From Methanosarcina flavescens (GTDB lineage Archaea; Halobacteriota; Methanosarcinia; Methanosarcinales; Methanosarcinaceae): a DNA stretch of 64,000 bases. The position numbers were made by a program, and so were the translations under genes. Positions 9,950-20,095 of this stretch are shown here, piece after piece. Under the pieces are notes generated by a model. The model made no database searches. It was not told the DNA's origin and saw nothing but the letters and a program-made list of their open reading frames with translations. The first letter of the stretch is position 1, and the number at the start of each line of letters is the position of its first letter. Where the stretch lies: the NCBI RefSeq assembly GCF_001304615.2, contig NZ_CP032683.1:1612001-1676000 (forward strand), in the 5' to 3' direction.

Positions 9950-11254
9950 GTGTCTGACACAGTAGACATCTACGACGACAGAGGAAAACTGCTCGAGAGC
10001 AATGTCGACATTAAGAGTCTTGCTCCAACAAGAAACGCAGCAATTAAAAAGATCATCATGGACACCAAGAGGTCCGTCGCAGTCAACCTCGCAGGTATTC
10101 AGGGTGCACTTGCCAGCGGCAAGATGGGCGGAAGGGGCCGTCAGATTTTAGGCCGTGGACTCAACTATGACTTGACCGGCAACGCCGAAGCAATTGCAGA
10201 AAGTGTTAAAAATTATGTCCAGGTCGACGAAGGCGATGACACCGAAGTAAAGATCGTTAAGGGTGGAAAAAGCCTTCTGATTCAGTCCCCATCATCCAGG
10301 ATAATTGCCGGTGCTGACTATATGGCCGCAACCACAGTCGGTGCAGCAGCAGTTACCCAGACTATTATTGACATGTTCGGAACCGATCCGTATGACGCCC
10401 CCATAGTAAAAGGAGCTGTCTGGGGAAGCTACCCACAGACAATGGACCTCATGGGCGGAATGGTTCAGGGCATTCTCAGTATCCCCCAAAACAACGAAGG
10501 GCTCGGTTTCTCCCTCAGGAACATTATGGCCAACCACGTTGCAGCAATCTGCAACCGGAATGCAATGAACACATCAGCTCTCTCCTCTATTTACGAACAG
10601 AGTGGTATTTTCGAGATGGGTGGAGCAGTCGGTATATTCGAGAGACAGCAGCTCCTCGGTCTTGCATACCAGGGCCTTAACGCCAACAATCTCTTATATG
10701 ACATTGTAAAGGAAAACGGTAAGGACGGTACCATTGGAACCGTTATCGAGTCCGTTGTCCGCAGGGCAATTGAAGACGGTATTATCTCCGTTGACAAGAC
10801 TGCTCCTTCTGGATACAAATTCTACAAGGCAAACGATGTCCCCATGTGGAATGCCTGTGCAGCAGTTGGTACCCTTGCAGCCACCATGGTGAACTGTGGT
10901 GCAGGGCGTGCAGCTCAGAACGTTTCCTCAACTCTTCTCTACTTCAACGATATTCTTGAGAAGGAAACCGGTCTCCCAGGATGCGACTACGGTAAAGTTG
11001 AGGGTACCGCAGTAGGATTTTCATTCTTCAGCCACTCCATCTATGGTGGCGGTGGGCCTGGTGTCTTCAACGGTAACCACGTTGTTACCAGACACTCCAG
11101 AGGATTCGCAATCCCCTGCGTATGTGCAGCAGTAGCCCTTGACGCAGGTACCCAGATGTTCACAATCGAATCAACATCTGGCCTGATAGGCGACGTGTTC
11201 GGTGCAATACCAGAATTCCGCGAGCCGATTAAGGCAGTTGCAGGAGCGCTCTAA
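9950..11254 (+). CDS. mcrB: Methyl-coenzyme M reductase beta subunit
   Basis: The 434-residue beta subunit of the (alpha-beta-gamma)2 nickel-F430 enzyme that reduces methyl-coenzyme M with coenzyme B to methane and the heterodisulfide. It begins MSDTVDIYDDRG from a GTG with a strong AGGAGG site. Family landmarks include the Gly-rich segment GGRGRQILGRGLNYDL near residue 65 and the C-terminal SFFSHSIYGGGGPGVFNGNH region that helps form the active-site channel. It is first in the mcrBDCGA order usual for Methanosarcina. Codon use is strongly biased to C-ending codons, as in highly expressed genes. Confidence 0.98.
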   Translation: MSDTVDIYDDRGKLLESNVDIKSLAPTRNAAIKKIIMDTKRSVAVNLAGIQGALASGKMGGRGRQILGRGLNYDLTGNAEAIAESVKNYVQVDEGDDTEVKIVKGGKSLLIQSPSSRIIAGADYMAATTVGAAAVTQTIIDMFGTDPYDAPIVKGAVWGSYPQTMDLMGGMVQGILSIPQNNEGLGFSLRNIMANHVAAICNRNAMNTSALSSIYEQSGIFEMGGAVGIFERQQLLGLAYQGLNANNLLYDIVKENGKDGTIGTVIESVVRRAIEDGIISVDKTAPSGYKFYKANDVPMWNACAAVGTLAATMVNCGAGRAAQNVSSTLLYFNDILEKETGLPGCDYGKVEGTAVGFSFFSHSIYGGGGPGVFNGNHVVTRHSRGFAIPCVCAAVALDAGTQMFTIESTSGLIGDVFGAIPEFREPIKAVAGAL

Positions 11255-11278
11255 ACATATAACTCAAAAGGTCTAACG

Positions 11279-11791
11279 ATGTCAGACTCTGCTTCAAATA
11301 CTGAAGATTTTATTCAAATCGAAATTTTTCCCAGTAGAATCCTGTCCCCTGAAACAGCTCAGAAACTCATAACTGAGATTTATAAGGTGGACGGGGTAAT
11401 CCGCGTCATGGTGCAGGGCAACCGGCTGCCTGATAAGGTATGTTCTGGTCCCGGCACCGGGGAAAAGGTGGAACATCCATTGAAAAAGCCTATTCAGATT
11501 GGAGATCAGGTTGTTGAATTGAAAATCTGTGTGGGCAGGATCAGGGTTGAACTTTCAAACGCCGAAGCTAAAGAGCAGATCAGGGAAGTATGCGAAAAAC
11601 TGTTCCCGTTTCCCTTTGAATTCAGGGAAGGACATTTCCTCAAAAAGAAGCCTACTGTAACTGACTATGCCAAACTCGGTCCTGGAGCAGATCCTCGGTT
11701 TCTTGGTATGGTAGATCCCAAATCCAGAGCAGACCAGCTCATCTTTATCGAGAAACAAGAGAAGCAAGAAAAAAAGGATAAAAATGAGTGA
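11279..11791 (+). CDS. mcrD: McrD, methyl-coenzyme M reductase operon protein D
   Basis: A 170-residue accessory protein encoded in the mcr operon. Its role is not fully settled; it binds the reductase and is thought to help in assembly or F430 loading. The sequence fits the family: an N-terminal alpha/beta domain (IEIFPSRILSPETAQKL), a central VMVQGNRLP segment and a charged Lys/Glu tail. It starts 24 bases after mcrB with a modest AAAGG site. Codon bias is weaker than in the structural genes, consistent with lower protein output. Confidence 0.94.
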   Translation: MSDSASNTEDFIQIEIFPSRILSPETAQKLITEIYKVDGVIRVMVQGNRLPDKVCSGPGTGEKVEHPLKKPIQIGDQVVELKICVGRIRVELSNAEAKEQIREVCEKLFPFPFEFREGHFLKKKPTVTDYAKLGPGADPRFLGMVDPKSRADQLIFIEKQEKQEKKDKNE

Positions 11792-11797
11792 AAAAGT

Positions 11798-12418
11798 ATG
11801 ATGATCGACCGGGAAACGCAGGTAGTTGACTGCAGATGCGGTGGCGGACTTGGCAAAGGAGGAGGACTTGCTCAGCGAGGTACTCTGTCGGAAGCCGGCC
11901 GTGCTGAGGTCGTAGCTATTGCCATGAGTCCCGGACAGAGGCATATCACAAAACCGGTATGCGAGATCACATACGGAATGAGGAAAGAGAACATCCAGGT
12001 CAGTGTATTGGTACTATACTCAGGCACCGGAATTCCTGAATCCGGAATGAGAACCGGATCTTTTGTACTGAGTCCGGTAGAAGTCGCACAGATTGAAATG
12101 CACAAACTGGCTGTTATTCACCTCGGAAATATCAAGGACCATGTTGTTAGAAAAACCAGGGAAATCCTGAGCCAGGCTAATATCCCGGCGATTGTAGTCA
12201 GCCAGATCCCAGTGGATTTCGAGGATTTTGCAGAAGCAGGGATAAAGACGAGATTAGTGATGCCAAGGGATGAAAATATTCTTACAAAGGGAATTGTGAT
12301 GGATATGATAAGCGGAGTTACACGTGGTGACTCCTGTCCCAGGGACAAGCTAAATTTGATCATTAAATACGTCAAGACTACATTAGACCAGTTAGAAGAT
12401 CATAAAGGAGTTGCATGA
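11798..12418 (+). CDS. mcrC: McrC, component of the MCR activation machinery
   Basis: A 206-residue protein known as part of the ATP-dependent complex that reduces nickel in F430 to the active Ni(I) state. The Gly-rich N-terminal motif around RCGGGLGKGGGLAQRG is intact, followed by ITYGMRKENIQ. Two adjacent ATG codons (11798 and 11801) could start it; the ribosome site is weak, so coupling to mcrD six bases upstream is likely. Its stop overlaps the leader of mcrG, whose AAGGAG site lies inside the end of mcrC. Confidence 0.95.
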   Translation: MMIDRETQVVDCRCGGGLGKGGGLAQRGTLSEAGRAEVVAIAMSPGQRHITKPVCEITYGMRKENIQVSVLVLYSGTGIPESGMRTGSFVLSPVEVAQIEMHKLAVIHLGNIKDHVVRKTREILSQANIPAIVVSQIPVDFEDFAEAGIKTRLVMPRDENILTKGIVMDMISGVTRGDSCPRDKLNLIIKYVKTTLDQLEDHKGVA

Positions 12419-12419
12419 G

Positions 12420-13166
12420 ATGGCATACGAGAGACAATTTTATCCAGGCGCAACATCAGTTGCCGAAAATAGAAGAAAACACATGTCTGGAAAACTTGAG
12501 AAACTCAGGGAGATTTCAGACGAAGACTTAACAGCAATTCTCGGGCACAGAGCCCCAGGAAGTGACTATCCAAGCACCCACCCACCACTTGCAGAGATGG
12601 GAGAGCCGGCATGCTCGATTCGCGAGAATGTTGAACCTACACCCGGTGCAAAGGCCGGTGACAGAGTCAGGTATGTCCAGTTTACTGACTCCATGTACAA
12701 CGCGCCTGCAACCCCATACTTCAGATCATACTTTGCAGCAATCAACTTCAGAGGCGTAGACCCAGGTACCCTTTCCGGACGTCAGATCGTAGAGGCCCGT
12801 GAGAGGGACATGGAACAGTGCGCAAAGGTCCAGATGGAAACCGAAATCACAGACCCCGCACTCTCAGGTATGCGTGGAGCAACTGTCCACGGTCACTCTG
12901 TCCGTCTCCAGGAAGATGGTGTGATGTTCGACATGCTCGACAGGAGAAGACTCGAAGGTGGCACCATTATAATGGACAAGGACCAGGTTGCAATCCCACT
13001 CGACAGGAAAGTAGACCTCGGAAAGCCAATGTCCAGCGAGGAAGCCGCAAAGAGGACCACAATTTACCGTGTGGACAATGTACCTTTCAGGGACGATGCA
13101 GAAGTCATTGAATGGGTACAGAGGATATTTGATCTGAGAACAAAGTACGGATTCCAGCCGAAATGA
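12420..13166 (+). CDS. mcrG: Methyl-coenzyme M reductase gamma subunit
   Basis: The 248-residue gamma subunit. It begins [14 protein letters not shown]; the ATG at 12420 has an AAGGAG site nine bases upstream and is preferred to an in-frame TTG at 12411. Family motifs [30 protein letters not shown] and [15 protein letters not shown] are present. It starts two bases after the mcrC stop and ends ten bases before mcrA, so translation is tightly coupled. Codon use is again strongly biased. Confidence 0.97.
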   Translation: MAYERQFYPGATSVAENRRKHMSGKLEKLREISDEDLTAILGHRAPGSDYPSTHPPLAEMGEPACSIRENVEPTPGAKAGDRVRYVQFTDSMYNAPATPYFRSYFAAINFRGVDPGTLSGRQIVEARERDMEQCAKVQMETEITDPALSGMRGATVHGHSVRLQEDGVMFDMLDRRRLEGGTIIMDKDQVAIPLDRKVDLGKPMSSEEAAKRTTIYRVDNVPFRDDAEVIEWVQRIFDLRTKYGFQPK

Positions 13167-13176
13167 GGTGATCACG

Positions 13177-14892
13177 ATGGCAGCAGACATTTTTGAAAAA
13201 TTTAAAAAGAGTATGGAAGTCAAATTCGCACAGGAATTTGGTTCAAACAAGCAGACAGGCGGCGACATCACCAGCAATACCACAAAGTTCCTGAGACTGG
13301 GCCCTGAACAGGACGACAGAAAGGTCGAAATGATTAAGGCCGGTAAGGAAATTGCAGAAAAGAGAGGCCTTGCATTCTACAACCCAATGATGCACTCTGG
13401 TGCTCCCCTCGGTCAGCGTGCAATCACTCCTTACACCATCTCCGGTACTGACATGGTCTGTGAACCTGACGACCTGCACTTCGTCAACAACGCTGCAATG
13501 CAGCAGTTCTGGGACGACATCAGGAGAACCTGTATTGTCGGTCTTGACATGGCTCACGAGACTCTTGAGAAGAGGCTGGGTAAGGAAGTTACCCCTGAAA
13601 CCATTAACCACTACCTTGAAGTCCTTAACCATGCCATGCCCGGTGCAGCAGTGGTTCAGGAAATGATGGTTGAAACCCACCCTGCCCTTGTTGACGACTG
13701 CTACGTCAAGGTCTTTACCGGTGACGACTCACTTGCAGACGAAATTGACAAGCAGTTCCTCATTGACATCAACAAGGAATTCCCAGAAGAACAGGCAGCC
13801 CAGATTAAGGCTTCCATCGGCAAGACCTCCTGGCAGGCAATCCACATCCCAACAATTGTCTCCAGAACAACTGACGGTGCTCAGACCTCAAGGTGGGCAG
13901 CCATGCAGATCGGTATGTCCTTCATCTCCGCATACGCAATGTGCGCCGGTGAAGCAGCCGTCGCTGACCTGTCCTTCGCTGCAAAGCACGCAGCTCTTGT
14001 CTCAATGGGCGAAATGCTCCCAGCAAGGCGTGCACGTGGTCCAAACGAGCCCGGTGGACTATCCTTCGGTCACCTGTCAGACATCATCCAGACAAGCCGC
14101 AAAGTCCTTGACGACCCAGCAAAGGTAGCCCTTGAAGTCGTCGGTGCAGGCTGTATGCTCTACGACCAGATCTGGCTCGGATCCTACATGTCCGGTGGTG
14201 TCGGGTTCACCCAGTATGCAACAGCTGCATACACCGATGACATCCTCGACAACAACGTGTACTATGACGTTGACTACATCAACGACAAGTACAACGGTGC
14301 TGCAAACGTCGGCAAGGACAACAAGATAAAAGCAACCCTCGACGTCGTAAAGGACATCGCAACCGAATCCACAATCTACGGTATCGAGACCTACGAGAAG
14401 TTCCCGACTGCCCTTGAAGACCACTTCGGAGGTTCCCAGAGAGCAACCGTGCTCGCAGCCGCAGCCGGTGTCGCAACTGCCCTCGCAACCTCAAACGCCA
14501 ATGCCGGACTCTCAGGCTGGTACCTCTCCATGTACCTGCACAAGGAAGCATGGGGCAGACTTGGATTCTTCGGATACGACCTGCAGGACCAGTGCGGTGC
14601 TACAAACGTTCTGTCCTACCAGGGCGACGAAGGTCTTCCAAACGAACTCCGTGGTCCAAACTACCCCAACTACGCAATGAACGTCGGTCACCAGGGTGGA
14701 TACGCAGGTATCGCTCAGGCAGCCCACGCAGGTCGTGGAGACGCATTCACCGTCAACCCACTCGTAAAGGTCTGCTTCGCTGACGAACTCCTGCCCTTCA
14801 ACTTCGCTGAGCCCAGGAAAGAGTTCGGCCGCGGTGCCCTGAGAGAGTTCATGCCTGCTGGTGAGAGATCCCTCGTCGTTCCAGCAAGGTAA
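13177..14892 (+). CDS. mcrA: Methyl-coenzyme M reductase alpha (catalytic) subunit
   Basis: The 571-residue catalytic subunit that binds F430. The segment used for methanogen typing is present ([20 protein letters not shown], about 334-353). Residues known to be modified in this family can be located: His271 (N-methyl), Arg285 in LPARRARG (C5-methyl), Gly466 in FFGYD (thioglycine) and Cys473 in LQDQCGA (S-methyl); numbers include the initiator Met and are counted by eye. The ATG at 13177 has a GAGGTG site; an in-frame GTG at 13168 overlaps that site. The modification genes mmp10 and mcmA flank the operon. A strong terminator follows. Confidence 0.99.
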   Translation: MAADIFEKFKKSMEVKFAQEFGSNKQTGGDITSNTTKFLRLGPEQDDRKVEMIKAGKEIAEKRGLAFYNPMMHSGAPLGQRAITPYTISGTDMVCEPDDLHFVNNAAMQQFWDDIRRTCIVGLDMAHETLEKRLGKEVTPETINHYLEVLNHAMPGAAVVQEMMVETHPALVDDCYVKVFTGDDSLADEIDKQFLIDINKEFPEEQAAQIKASIGKTSWQAIHIPTIVSRTTDGAQTSRWAAMQIGMSFISAYAMCAGEAAVADLSFAAKHAALVSMGEMLPARRARGPNEPGGLSFGHLSDIIQTSRKVLDDPAKVALEVVGAGCMLYDQIWLGSYMSGGVGFTQYATAAYTDDILDNNVYYDVDYINDKYNGAANVGKDNKIKATLDVVKDIATESTIYGIETYEKFPTALEDHFGGSQRATVLAAAAGVATALATSNANAGLSGWYLSMYLHKEAWGRLGFFGYDLQDQCGATNVLSYQGDEGLPNELRGPNYPNYAMNVGHQGGYAGIAQAAHAGRGDAFTVNPLVKVCFADELLPFNFAEPRKEFGRGALREFMPAGERSLVVPAR

Positions 14893-14920
14893 ACTCAACA
14901 AATTAAAAACTTTAAAACAG

Positions 14921-14945
14921 AGTAGGCCTCCGGCCTACTTTTTGT
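14921..14945 (+). terminator. mcr operon terminator
   Basis: A perfect 8-bp GC-rich stem (14921-14928 with 14932-14939) and a three-base loop run directly into a T tract, 29 bases after the mcrA stop. A second T-rich stretch follows within 15 bases. It is the clearest terminator in the window. Confidence 0.88.
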
Positions 14946-15200
14946 CTCTTTTTTCTACAATGACTCTTATTAATTCTTCCGAAAACGGCTATTTATTAAA
15001 GAGCCTGCTCTAAAGCAATACCAAAAAATTAACGAGCAGAGTTTTCCAGAATATCAAATATAATAAATGTGCAGTTTATCATAAATTTTTAGGCTTTTTC
15101 ATGCTAGCATAAATTCCAGCATTCGACAACGGTTTTTATCTTTAACTTGAGAGGGATCTTCAAACAACATTCCTTCCTTTTAGCCCCATATACTTTTACT

Positions 15201-16181
15201 TTAAATTACGACAACTTTTTTGCCTAATTTCCCTGCAGCCTCTACGAATTCTGTTGTATCTACCCCAGGGAATGTATCTACAATACAGATATCAAATTTC
15301 TCATCCACACAATTCACTAGTTTTCTTATATCCATGCTGTAAACTTCAAATTTGTCTCCAGAAGCTATTAATTCATCTCCACTATCTGATGGTTTAACTG
15401 GAAATCCATTAGCTCCCAAATTAATTAAAGTAGTTTCTATTGCAGGGTTCCATATATCATTAAAAATTACTTTTCGCGCTCCGGCTTTAAGGCATGTGAT
15501 TCCTAAAGTCCCTGGACCACATGTACAATCAAGAACAGCAGGTCTATCATAATTTTTCAAAGTTTTCTCAAGTATCTCTATTTTGGGAAATTCTATCCTT
15601 GGAAACTCTACATGGATTTCATGCTGATATTTGTATATTCCTAAAGCACCGTAAGGAGTCTGTATAATATCACATCTCAAATCGCATCCAGCAAGAAGTT
15701 CGTATACGTGAGGGTTAGAATCAGTATCCTTTATACCCACTGTTTTTCTTATATCTCCCTTTAAAACTCCTTTGACCTCCCCAACCTCTTTAACAATTCT
15801 TTCAGCACTTTTTTTATCCATTTCATTAGATAATATTACTAAAGAATTCTCAGACAAATAGGGAGGAGAATTAATTGGATAGCCTAGAGTCACAAGAGGA
15901 ATACATGAATTCCTTAAATTAGCTTTTTTATCTTTTATTCCTTCATCAATCATTACTTTTAGCACGTGAGACATTACAACATCAAGGTGCCTCTTACCGC
16001 ATTTACAACTCCCAAAATAATTATCAATTTTATCTAAGTTAATCTGATCGGCTAGAGGAGAAAATTTCTTTATATTTTCTGCTTTACAATTGTTACAGGG
16101 CTTATAGAACAAATCAATATCTTTTAATACTTCCGAAACTGGTTTTATGCACCTATTTCCACATTTACAGTTTATTTCCAT
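15201..16181 (-). CDS. mcmA: McmA-like SAM methyltransferase (MCR S-methylcysteine)
   Basis: A 326-residue protein with a Cys-rich N-terminus (CxC and CxxC groups at residues 5-11, 29-32 and 59-61, probably zinc-binding) and a C-terminal Rossmann methyltransferase domain whose SAM motif LDCTCGPGTLGI lies at about 217-228, followed by NDIW and a DxFPG-type motif. It sits just downstream of mcrA on the opposite strand. That is the position of the M. acetivorans gene shown genetically to be needed for S-methylcysteine in McrA, so I assign it by architecture and position. The target Cys (about 473) is present in this McrA. Codon use is plainer and more AT-rich than in mcr. Confidence 0.78.
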   Translation of the reverse strand: MEINCKCGNRCIKPVSEVLKDIDLFYKPCNNCKAENIKKFSPLADQINLDKIDNYFGSCKCGKRHLDVVMSHVLKVMIDEGIKDKKANLRNSCIPLVTLGYPINSPPYLSENSLVILSNEMDKKSAERIVKEVGEVKGVLKGDIRKTVGIKDTDSNPHVYELLAGCDLRCDIIQTPYGALGIYKYQHEIHVEFPRIEFPKIEILEKTLKNYDRPAVLDCTCGPGTLGITCLKAGARKVIFNDIWNPAIETTLINLGANGFPVKPSDSGDELIASGDKFEVYSMDIRKLVNCVDEKFDICIVDTFPGVDTTEFVEAAGKLGKKVVVI

Positions 16182-16436
16182 AAGTTTAGATATGGATATT
16201 TTGTATAAGTATTATGCCATTTCTTATTTCTTATTTCTTATTATTTACCTAATTCTTGTTCTGGTTAATTTAAGATGTGAATAATTTCTTTGACCGACTG
16301 GAGGTTGATTCAAAAAAGAAAATACTGAGTGTTTGAGAGTTTTTCCCACTATCAGCTATCAATGTTAAATTTTGGCATTAAAACAGCATCTAATTTACAG
16401 CTAATCTGCACCTAGAGATCCAGATCTTATTTTAAC

Positions 16437-17729
16437 TTATTCTTCTGAAATATCCTTAATTCTTGCTCCAAGACTGCGCATATCTTTAAAGAAATTCGGG
16501 TAAGAAATAGAAACGGACTCGGTTGTGTCAATGGTTGTGTTTCCTGCAACCATTCCTGCCAGAGTAAGTGCCATAACGATCCTGTGGTCATCCCAACCGT
16601 GAACCTGTGCTCCCTGCAGTTTTCCGCCAGTGATGGTCAGGCTGTCCCTTTCCTCTTTAAGGTCTACCCCAAACTTTGGAAGTTCGGTTGCAAGGGCACG
16701 CAGACGGTCTGTTTCCTTATATCTGATATGCTCAGCGTTTTCAATCCTGCTCGTTCCCTCGGCAACTGCAGCCAGAACAGCAATGGTCGGAACAAGATCA
16801 GGAGTTGACCCTGCATCAAAGGTTATAGCTTTTAATCTTCTTCCCCCCCTGACGGTCACATTACCTGCTTCTTTATCCCAGATGATATCTGCTCCCATCT
16901 GTCTCAAAGTCTCAATGATTACCTCATCTCCCTGTCTTGAAGGGAAAAGGCTTTTGACTGTAACTTCCGAGCCGCCGATCATGGCTGTGGCTGCGAGCAG
17001 ATAGGATGCAGAGGAAAAATCACCTGGAATAGTGTAATCTTTGAAATCATACTTCTGTTTGCCTGGTATTGTAAATCTGGTACCATTACTGTCATCTGTG
17101 TGTATTTTGGCACCTGCCAGTTCAAGCATCTCAAGGGTTATATCAATGTAAGGTCTTGATTTAAGTTGGCCTTTAATGGAAAGAATGGTGCTGTTTTCAG
17201 CAAGTGGGCAGATTATGAGGAGGGCAGAGATGAATTGGGAACTAATAGTACCATCAATGCTCACTTCCTGCCCTTTTATTCCTCCTTTAACCACAAGCGG
17301 AGCTCTCTCATTTCCTCGCGTGGAACAGGCTTTTACTCCCAATTTATTGAGAACTTCAAGAAGAGGTCCGTTTGGCCTGGTGCGAAGGGAAGCATCGCCT
17401 GTAAGCACTGTAATCCCTTCAGTAAGGGCTGCTACTGCAGTCATAAAGCGAAGGGTTGTCCCTGAATTTGCGGCATTGATCACATCATCGGGGACTTTGG
17501 GTTTCCCATTATTACCATGGATAATAAGCTTGTCTTCCATTTTCTCAATCGAAGCTCCAAATAATTCGGAAGCCCTGACTGTAGCAAGGGTATCGGCTGA
17601 AATCAGAGGACGTCTGACAATTGATTCTTTTGAGAGAGCTGCCAGAGTTATAGCCCTGTGAGTGTAACTCTTTGAAGATGGGGCAAAAACCTCCCCTTTA
17701 ATTGAGGATTTATCGATAGAAACACGCAT
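16437..17729 (-). CDS. aroA: 3-Phosphoshikimate 1-carboxyvinyltransferase (EPSP synthase)
   Basis: A 430-residue EPSP synthase, sixth step of the shikimate pathway, joining phosphoenolpyruvate to shikimate 3-phosphate. Motifs are intact: SKSYTHRA near residue 19, NSGTTLRFM around 87, RPNGPLLEVL, PGDFSSASYLLAA in the middle, and the C-terminal RYKETDRLRAL and DDHRIVMAL segments. No ribosome site is seen before the ATG, so a leaderless transcript is possible. No other aromatic pathway genes are adjacent. The neighbours thyA and htpX run the same way but with gaps of 170 bases or more. Confidence 0.96.
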   Translation of the reverse strand: MRVSIDKSSIKGEVFAPSSKSYTHRAITLAALSKESIVRRPLISADTLATVRASELFGASIEKMEDKLIIHGNNGKPKVPDDVINAANSGTTLRFMTAVAALTEGITVLTGDASLRTRPNGPLLEVLNKLGVKACSTRGNERAPLVVKGGIKGQEVSIDGTISSQFISALLIICPLAENSTILSIKGQLKSRPYIDITLEMLELAGAKIHTDDSNGTRFTIPGKQKYDFKDYTIPGDFSSASYLLAATAMIGGSEVTVKSLFPSRQGDEVIIETLRQMGADIIWDKEAGNVTVRGGRRLKAITFDAGSTPDLVPTIAVLAAVAEGTSRIENAEHIRYKETDRLRALATELPKFGVDLKEERDSLTITGGKLQGAQVHGWDDHRIVMALTLAGMVAGNTTIDTTESVSISYPNFFKDMRSLGARIKDISEE

Positions 17730-17899
17730 GTGTACCAGAACTCTTTTATTTTTGTTTTGATTTTCCTCAGACTAAGGTGCTTATTTTTAGTATTTTGAAG
17801 ACTGTTTTCTAGAACTGCAAAAAACTTAATCAAAGTTATAAGATTTAATGGGCTAAATTAATTCGAGTAAATTCGAAGAACGATTGATGAGATCAAAGC

Positions 17900-18553
17900 T
17901 CAGTTTACCCCTTTTACGATGTTTTCTATCTGATCCCAATCATGGTCATAGATATGCGCTGAGATACTAACAGTAGTGATTGTGCCTGGCTCGGTTCCAA
18001 CCCGATCGGCTACATACTCGAGGAGTCTCGAGAGCCCGTAAAGGTTTGCCGGATAAGCTCCACCAAAATCGTGGCTTCTAAAGAGAGTAGTAAGGTGAAT
18101 CTTTCCATCTCTTATCTTAAAGTCATCGAGCATCATGCAGGGGACTTCGTTAACTTTAGTATCTACTGATGGGATCCATGTGACTGCTATTGCTCTCCTT
18201 GATGTCGGGGTTTCCTGCAGCTTTTCGATTACATATTTTATCTGGTCCACTTCCCCGCTCCAGTTTCTAAGGCGTTGTCCGTAAGTGTACTCAAAGTCCT
18301 GTATGTTTTCACCTGAGATCAGCTGCTTTGCATACTCCTCAAGCCTTTCCTCATTCCAGGCAGTATCGTGCGGGATTCTATCAGTATAAGGATCTTCAAT
18401 AACTACCATCAGATTCATGAATTCCCTTATCTGGCTTCCCCTTTCATCGGTAATCACCTTCCCGTGGTTCCAGATAATGTTAAGCCCACGGTACCATGCA
18501 TCAGATATATTTTTAGCTCTGACGATCCTGCCAATCTCAAAATTGTTTTCCAT
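17900..18553 (-). CDS. thyA: Thymidylate synthase, methanogen type
   Basis: A 217-residue thymidylate synthase of the short archaeal type, making dTMP from dUMP with a one-carbon pterin donor. The nucleophile is Cys139 in EVPCMMLD; the usual PCH motif reads PCM here, as in methanogen forms. The dUMP-binding RSHDFGGAYPANLYGL segment at 159-174 is intact, as is TSRRAIAVTW (117-126). It is shorter than bacterial ThyA because the folate-binding insertions are missing, which suits methanopterin use. The start ATG has a GGGGA run nine bases upstream. Confidence 0.93.
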   Translation of the reverse strand: MENNFEIGRIVRAKNISDAWYRGLNIIWNHGKVITDERGSQIREFMNLMVVIEDPYTDRIPHDTAWNEERLEEYAKQLISGENIQDFEYTYGQRLRNWSGEVDQIKYVIEKLQETPTSRRAIAVTWIPSVDTKVNEVPCMMLDDFKIRDGKIHLTTLFRSHDFGGAYPANLYGLSRLLEYVADRVGTEPGTITTVSISAHIYDHDWDQIENIVKGVN

Positions 18554-18782
18554 TGAAGATTCCCCAATAAAATCAGGAATTTACCTTTTTTCTTTATTTA
18601 CCACTTTCTTTTATATGTGCTTTCTCACAGGCATATTCCGGGATTTTTTCTGCATGAGTGTATATCACATATGATTTAAAAAGTTCCGGGCAAAAAAAGA
18701 GTATAGAGAAAAGAGATCAAACACGAACTAAAGAAAAAATTGACAAAAAAATTGGACTAAAAGAGATAGTTGAGGAATCTTT

Positions 18783-19646
18783 TCAGATCCTCATTGCTCT
18801 CAGGCGCCTAACCCTTTCATCGGTTACAGGGTGAGTTCTGAAGAGAGATTGGATCGCTCCGCCTTTTAATGGGTTGACAATAAACATATGAGCGCTACTT
18901 TCCTTTGCCTGCACGTCTGAAATGCTAGGCCTGTAATGGGAATTCCCGTATTCAAGCTTCTCAAGGGCATCGGCAAGTGCCCAGGGCTTTCTACAAATGC
19001 TGGCCCCCTCTGCATCGGCTGCAAATTCTCTTGATCTTGAGATTGCAAGCTGAATCAGGGTTGCAGCGATAGGTGCTAAAATTGCCATCGCGATAAGACC
19101 TATTATTCCGCCGCTATCTTCATCATCCCTGCCTCCGAAACCGCCGAAAATTGCAGCCCACTGAGCCCAGTTGGCAAGCATTGTGACAACACCTGCAAGG
19201 GTTGCAGCTATAGCACTTATCAGGGTATCCCTATTCTTCACATGTGCAAGTTCGTGTGCCAGCACACCTTCCATTTCTTCATAAGAGAGCAATTGAAGAA
19301 TCCCGGTTGTAACAGCCACAGCCGCATTCTGTGGATTTCTGCCGGTTGCAAAGGCATTCGGCATTCCGGACTCTACGATATATACTTTAGGCTTTGGTAT
19401 CCCTGCTCTCATAACGAGCCCATCAACAATCCTGTGCAGGTTCGGAGCTTCCGCTGGGGAAACTTCCTTTGCCCTGTACATTTTGAGTACGATCTTGTCG
19501 CTGTACCAGTAGCTTCCGAAGTTCAGGATTATTGCAAAAAGAAAAGCAATAACCATTCCAGTCGGTCCCCCAATAACCCTTCCTATCACGATCATGAGAC
19601 CAGTAAGGGCGGCAAGCAAAACTGTAGTTTTAAGCATGTTCTTCAT
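18783..19646 (-). CDS. htpX: HtpX-like membrane zinc metalloprotease
   Basis: A 287-residue M48 family protease of the cytoplasmic membrane, expected to degrade damaged membrane proteins. Two N-terminal membrane helices (about 8-24 and 30-46) precede the domain with HELAH (His131, Glu132, His135) and the third zinc ligand Glu207 in [11 protein letters not shown]. Two further helices lie around 140-165 and 181-203. A short Gly/Asp loop ([13 protein letters not shown]) lies between them. Another ATG three codons in is a possible alternative start; a GGAGG run lies 15 or more bases upstream of both. Confidence 0.93.
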   Translation of the reverse strand: MKNMLKTTVLLAALTGLMIVIGRVIGGPTGMVIAFLFAIILNFGSYWYSDKIVLKMYRAKEVSPAEAPNLHRIVDGLVMRAGIPKPKVYIVESGMPNAFATGRNPQNAAVAVTTGILQLLSYEEMEGVLAHELAHVKNRDTLISAIAATLAGVVTMLANWAQWAAIFGGFGGRDDEDSGGIIGLIAMAILAPIAATLIQLAISRSREFAADAEGASICRKPWALADALEKLEYGNSHYRPSISDVQAKESSAHMFIVNPLKGGAIQSLFRTHPVTDERVRRLRAMRI

Positions 19647-20095
19647 GACTTCTCACACGACGTCCTCCCAGGCTAATGTCTGGGTTTTCGGTCTTTGACT
19701 TTTAGTTTGGAACTTTTTTTCTTAAGTTGGTTCAAGTAGAATTAGTATTATTTATTCTGATTACCGATATATAATTTTTCTCTCGGTTACACAGGTTAAC
19801 ACAATTGTATTATTTTGATTATTTTCTTTATCCAAAATTGATTCCAAATTCCATAAAATGGAAAGTCTTTTTCTCAAAAGTGAAAATTTCCTTCATTATC
19901 TGGTTTGTTTTATTCTTCTCTTTAAGAAGCTGGGATAATCCAACTTCCAAATAATTACTAGTATTTCGTTCTATATATATTTATATTTAATGTGGCCTTG
20001 ACGTAATTGGTTTGAAATCAAACTAATATTGGATTTAAAGATATATATATTTATTGAAAGTGCCTTTGGGTCATTTTCAATAAGTTAAATTCCGG
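19647..20095. other. AT-rich gap between htpX and the reductase gene
   Basis: No gene is seen. A hairpin at 20051-20083 (12-bp arms, one G-T or mismatch position, nine-base loop) lies just beyond the stop of the reductase gene that ends at 20096 on the minus strand, and is probably its terminator. The rest is AT-rich and would contain the htpX promoter. Confidence 0.45.

Noticed and set aside
13400..14680. Long overlapping frames on both strands of mcrA
   Set aside because: They come from the strong codon bias of mcrA; no family resemblance or ribosome sites.
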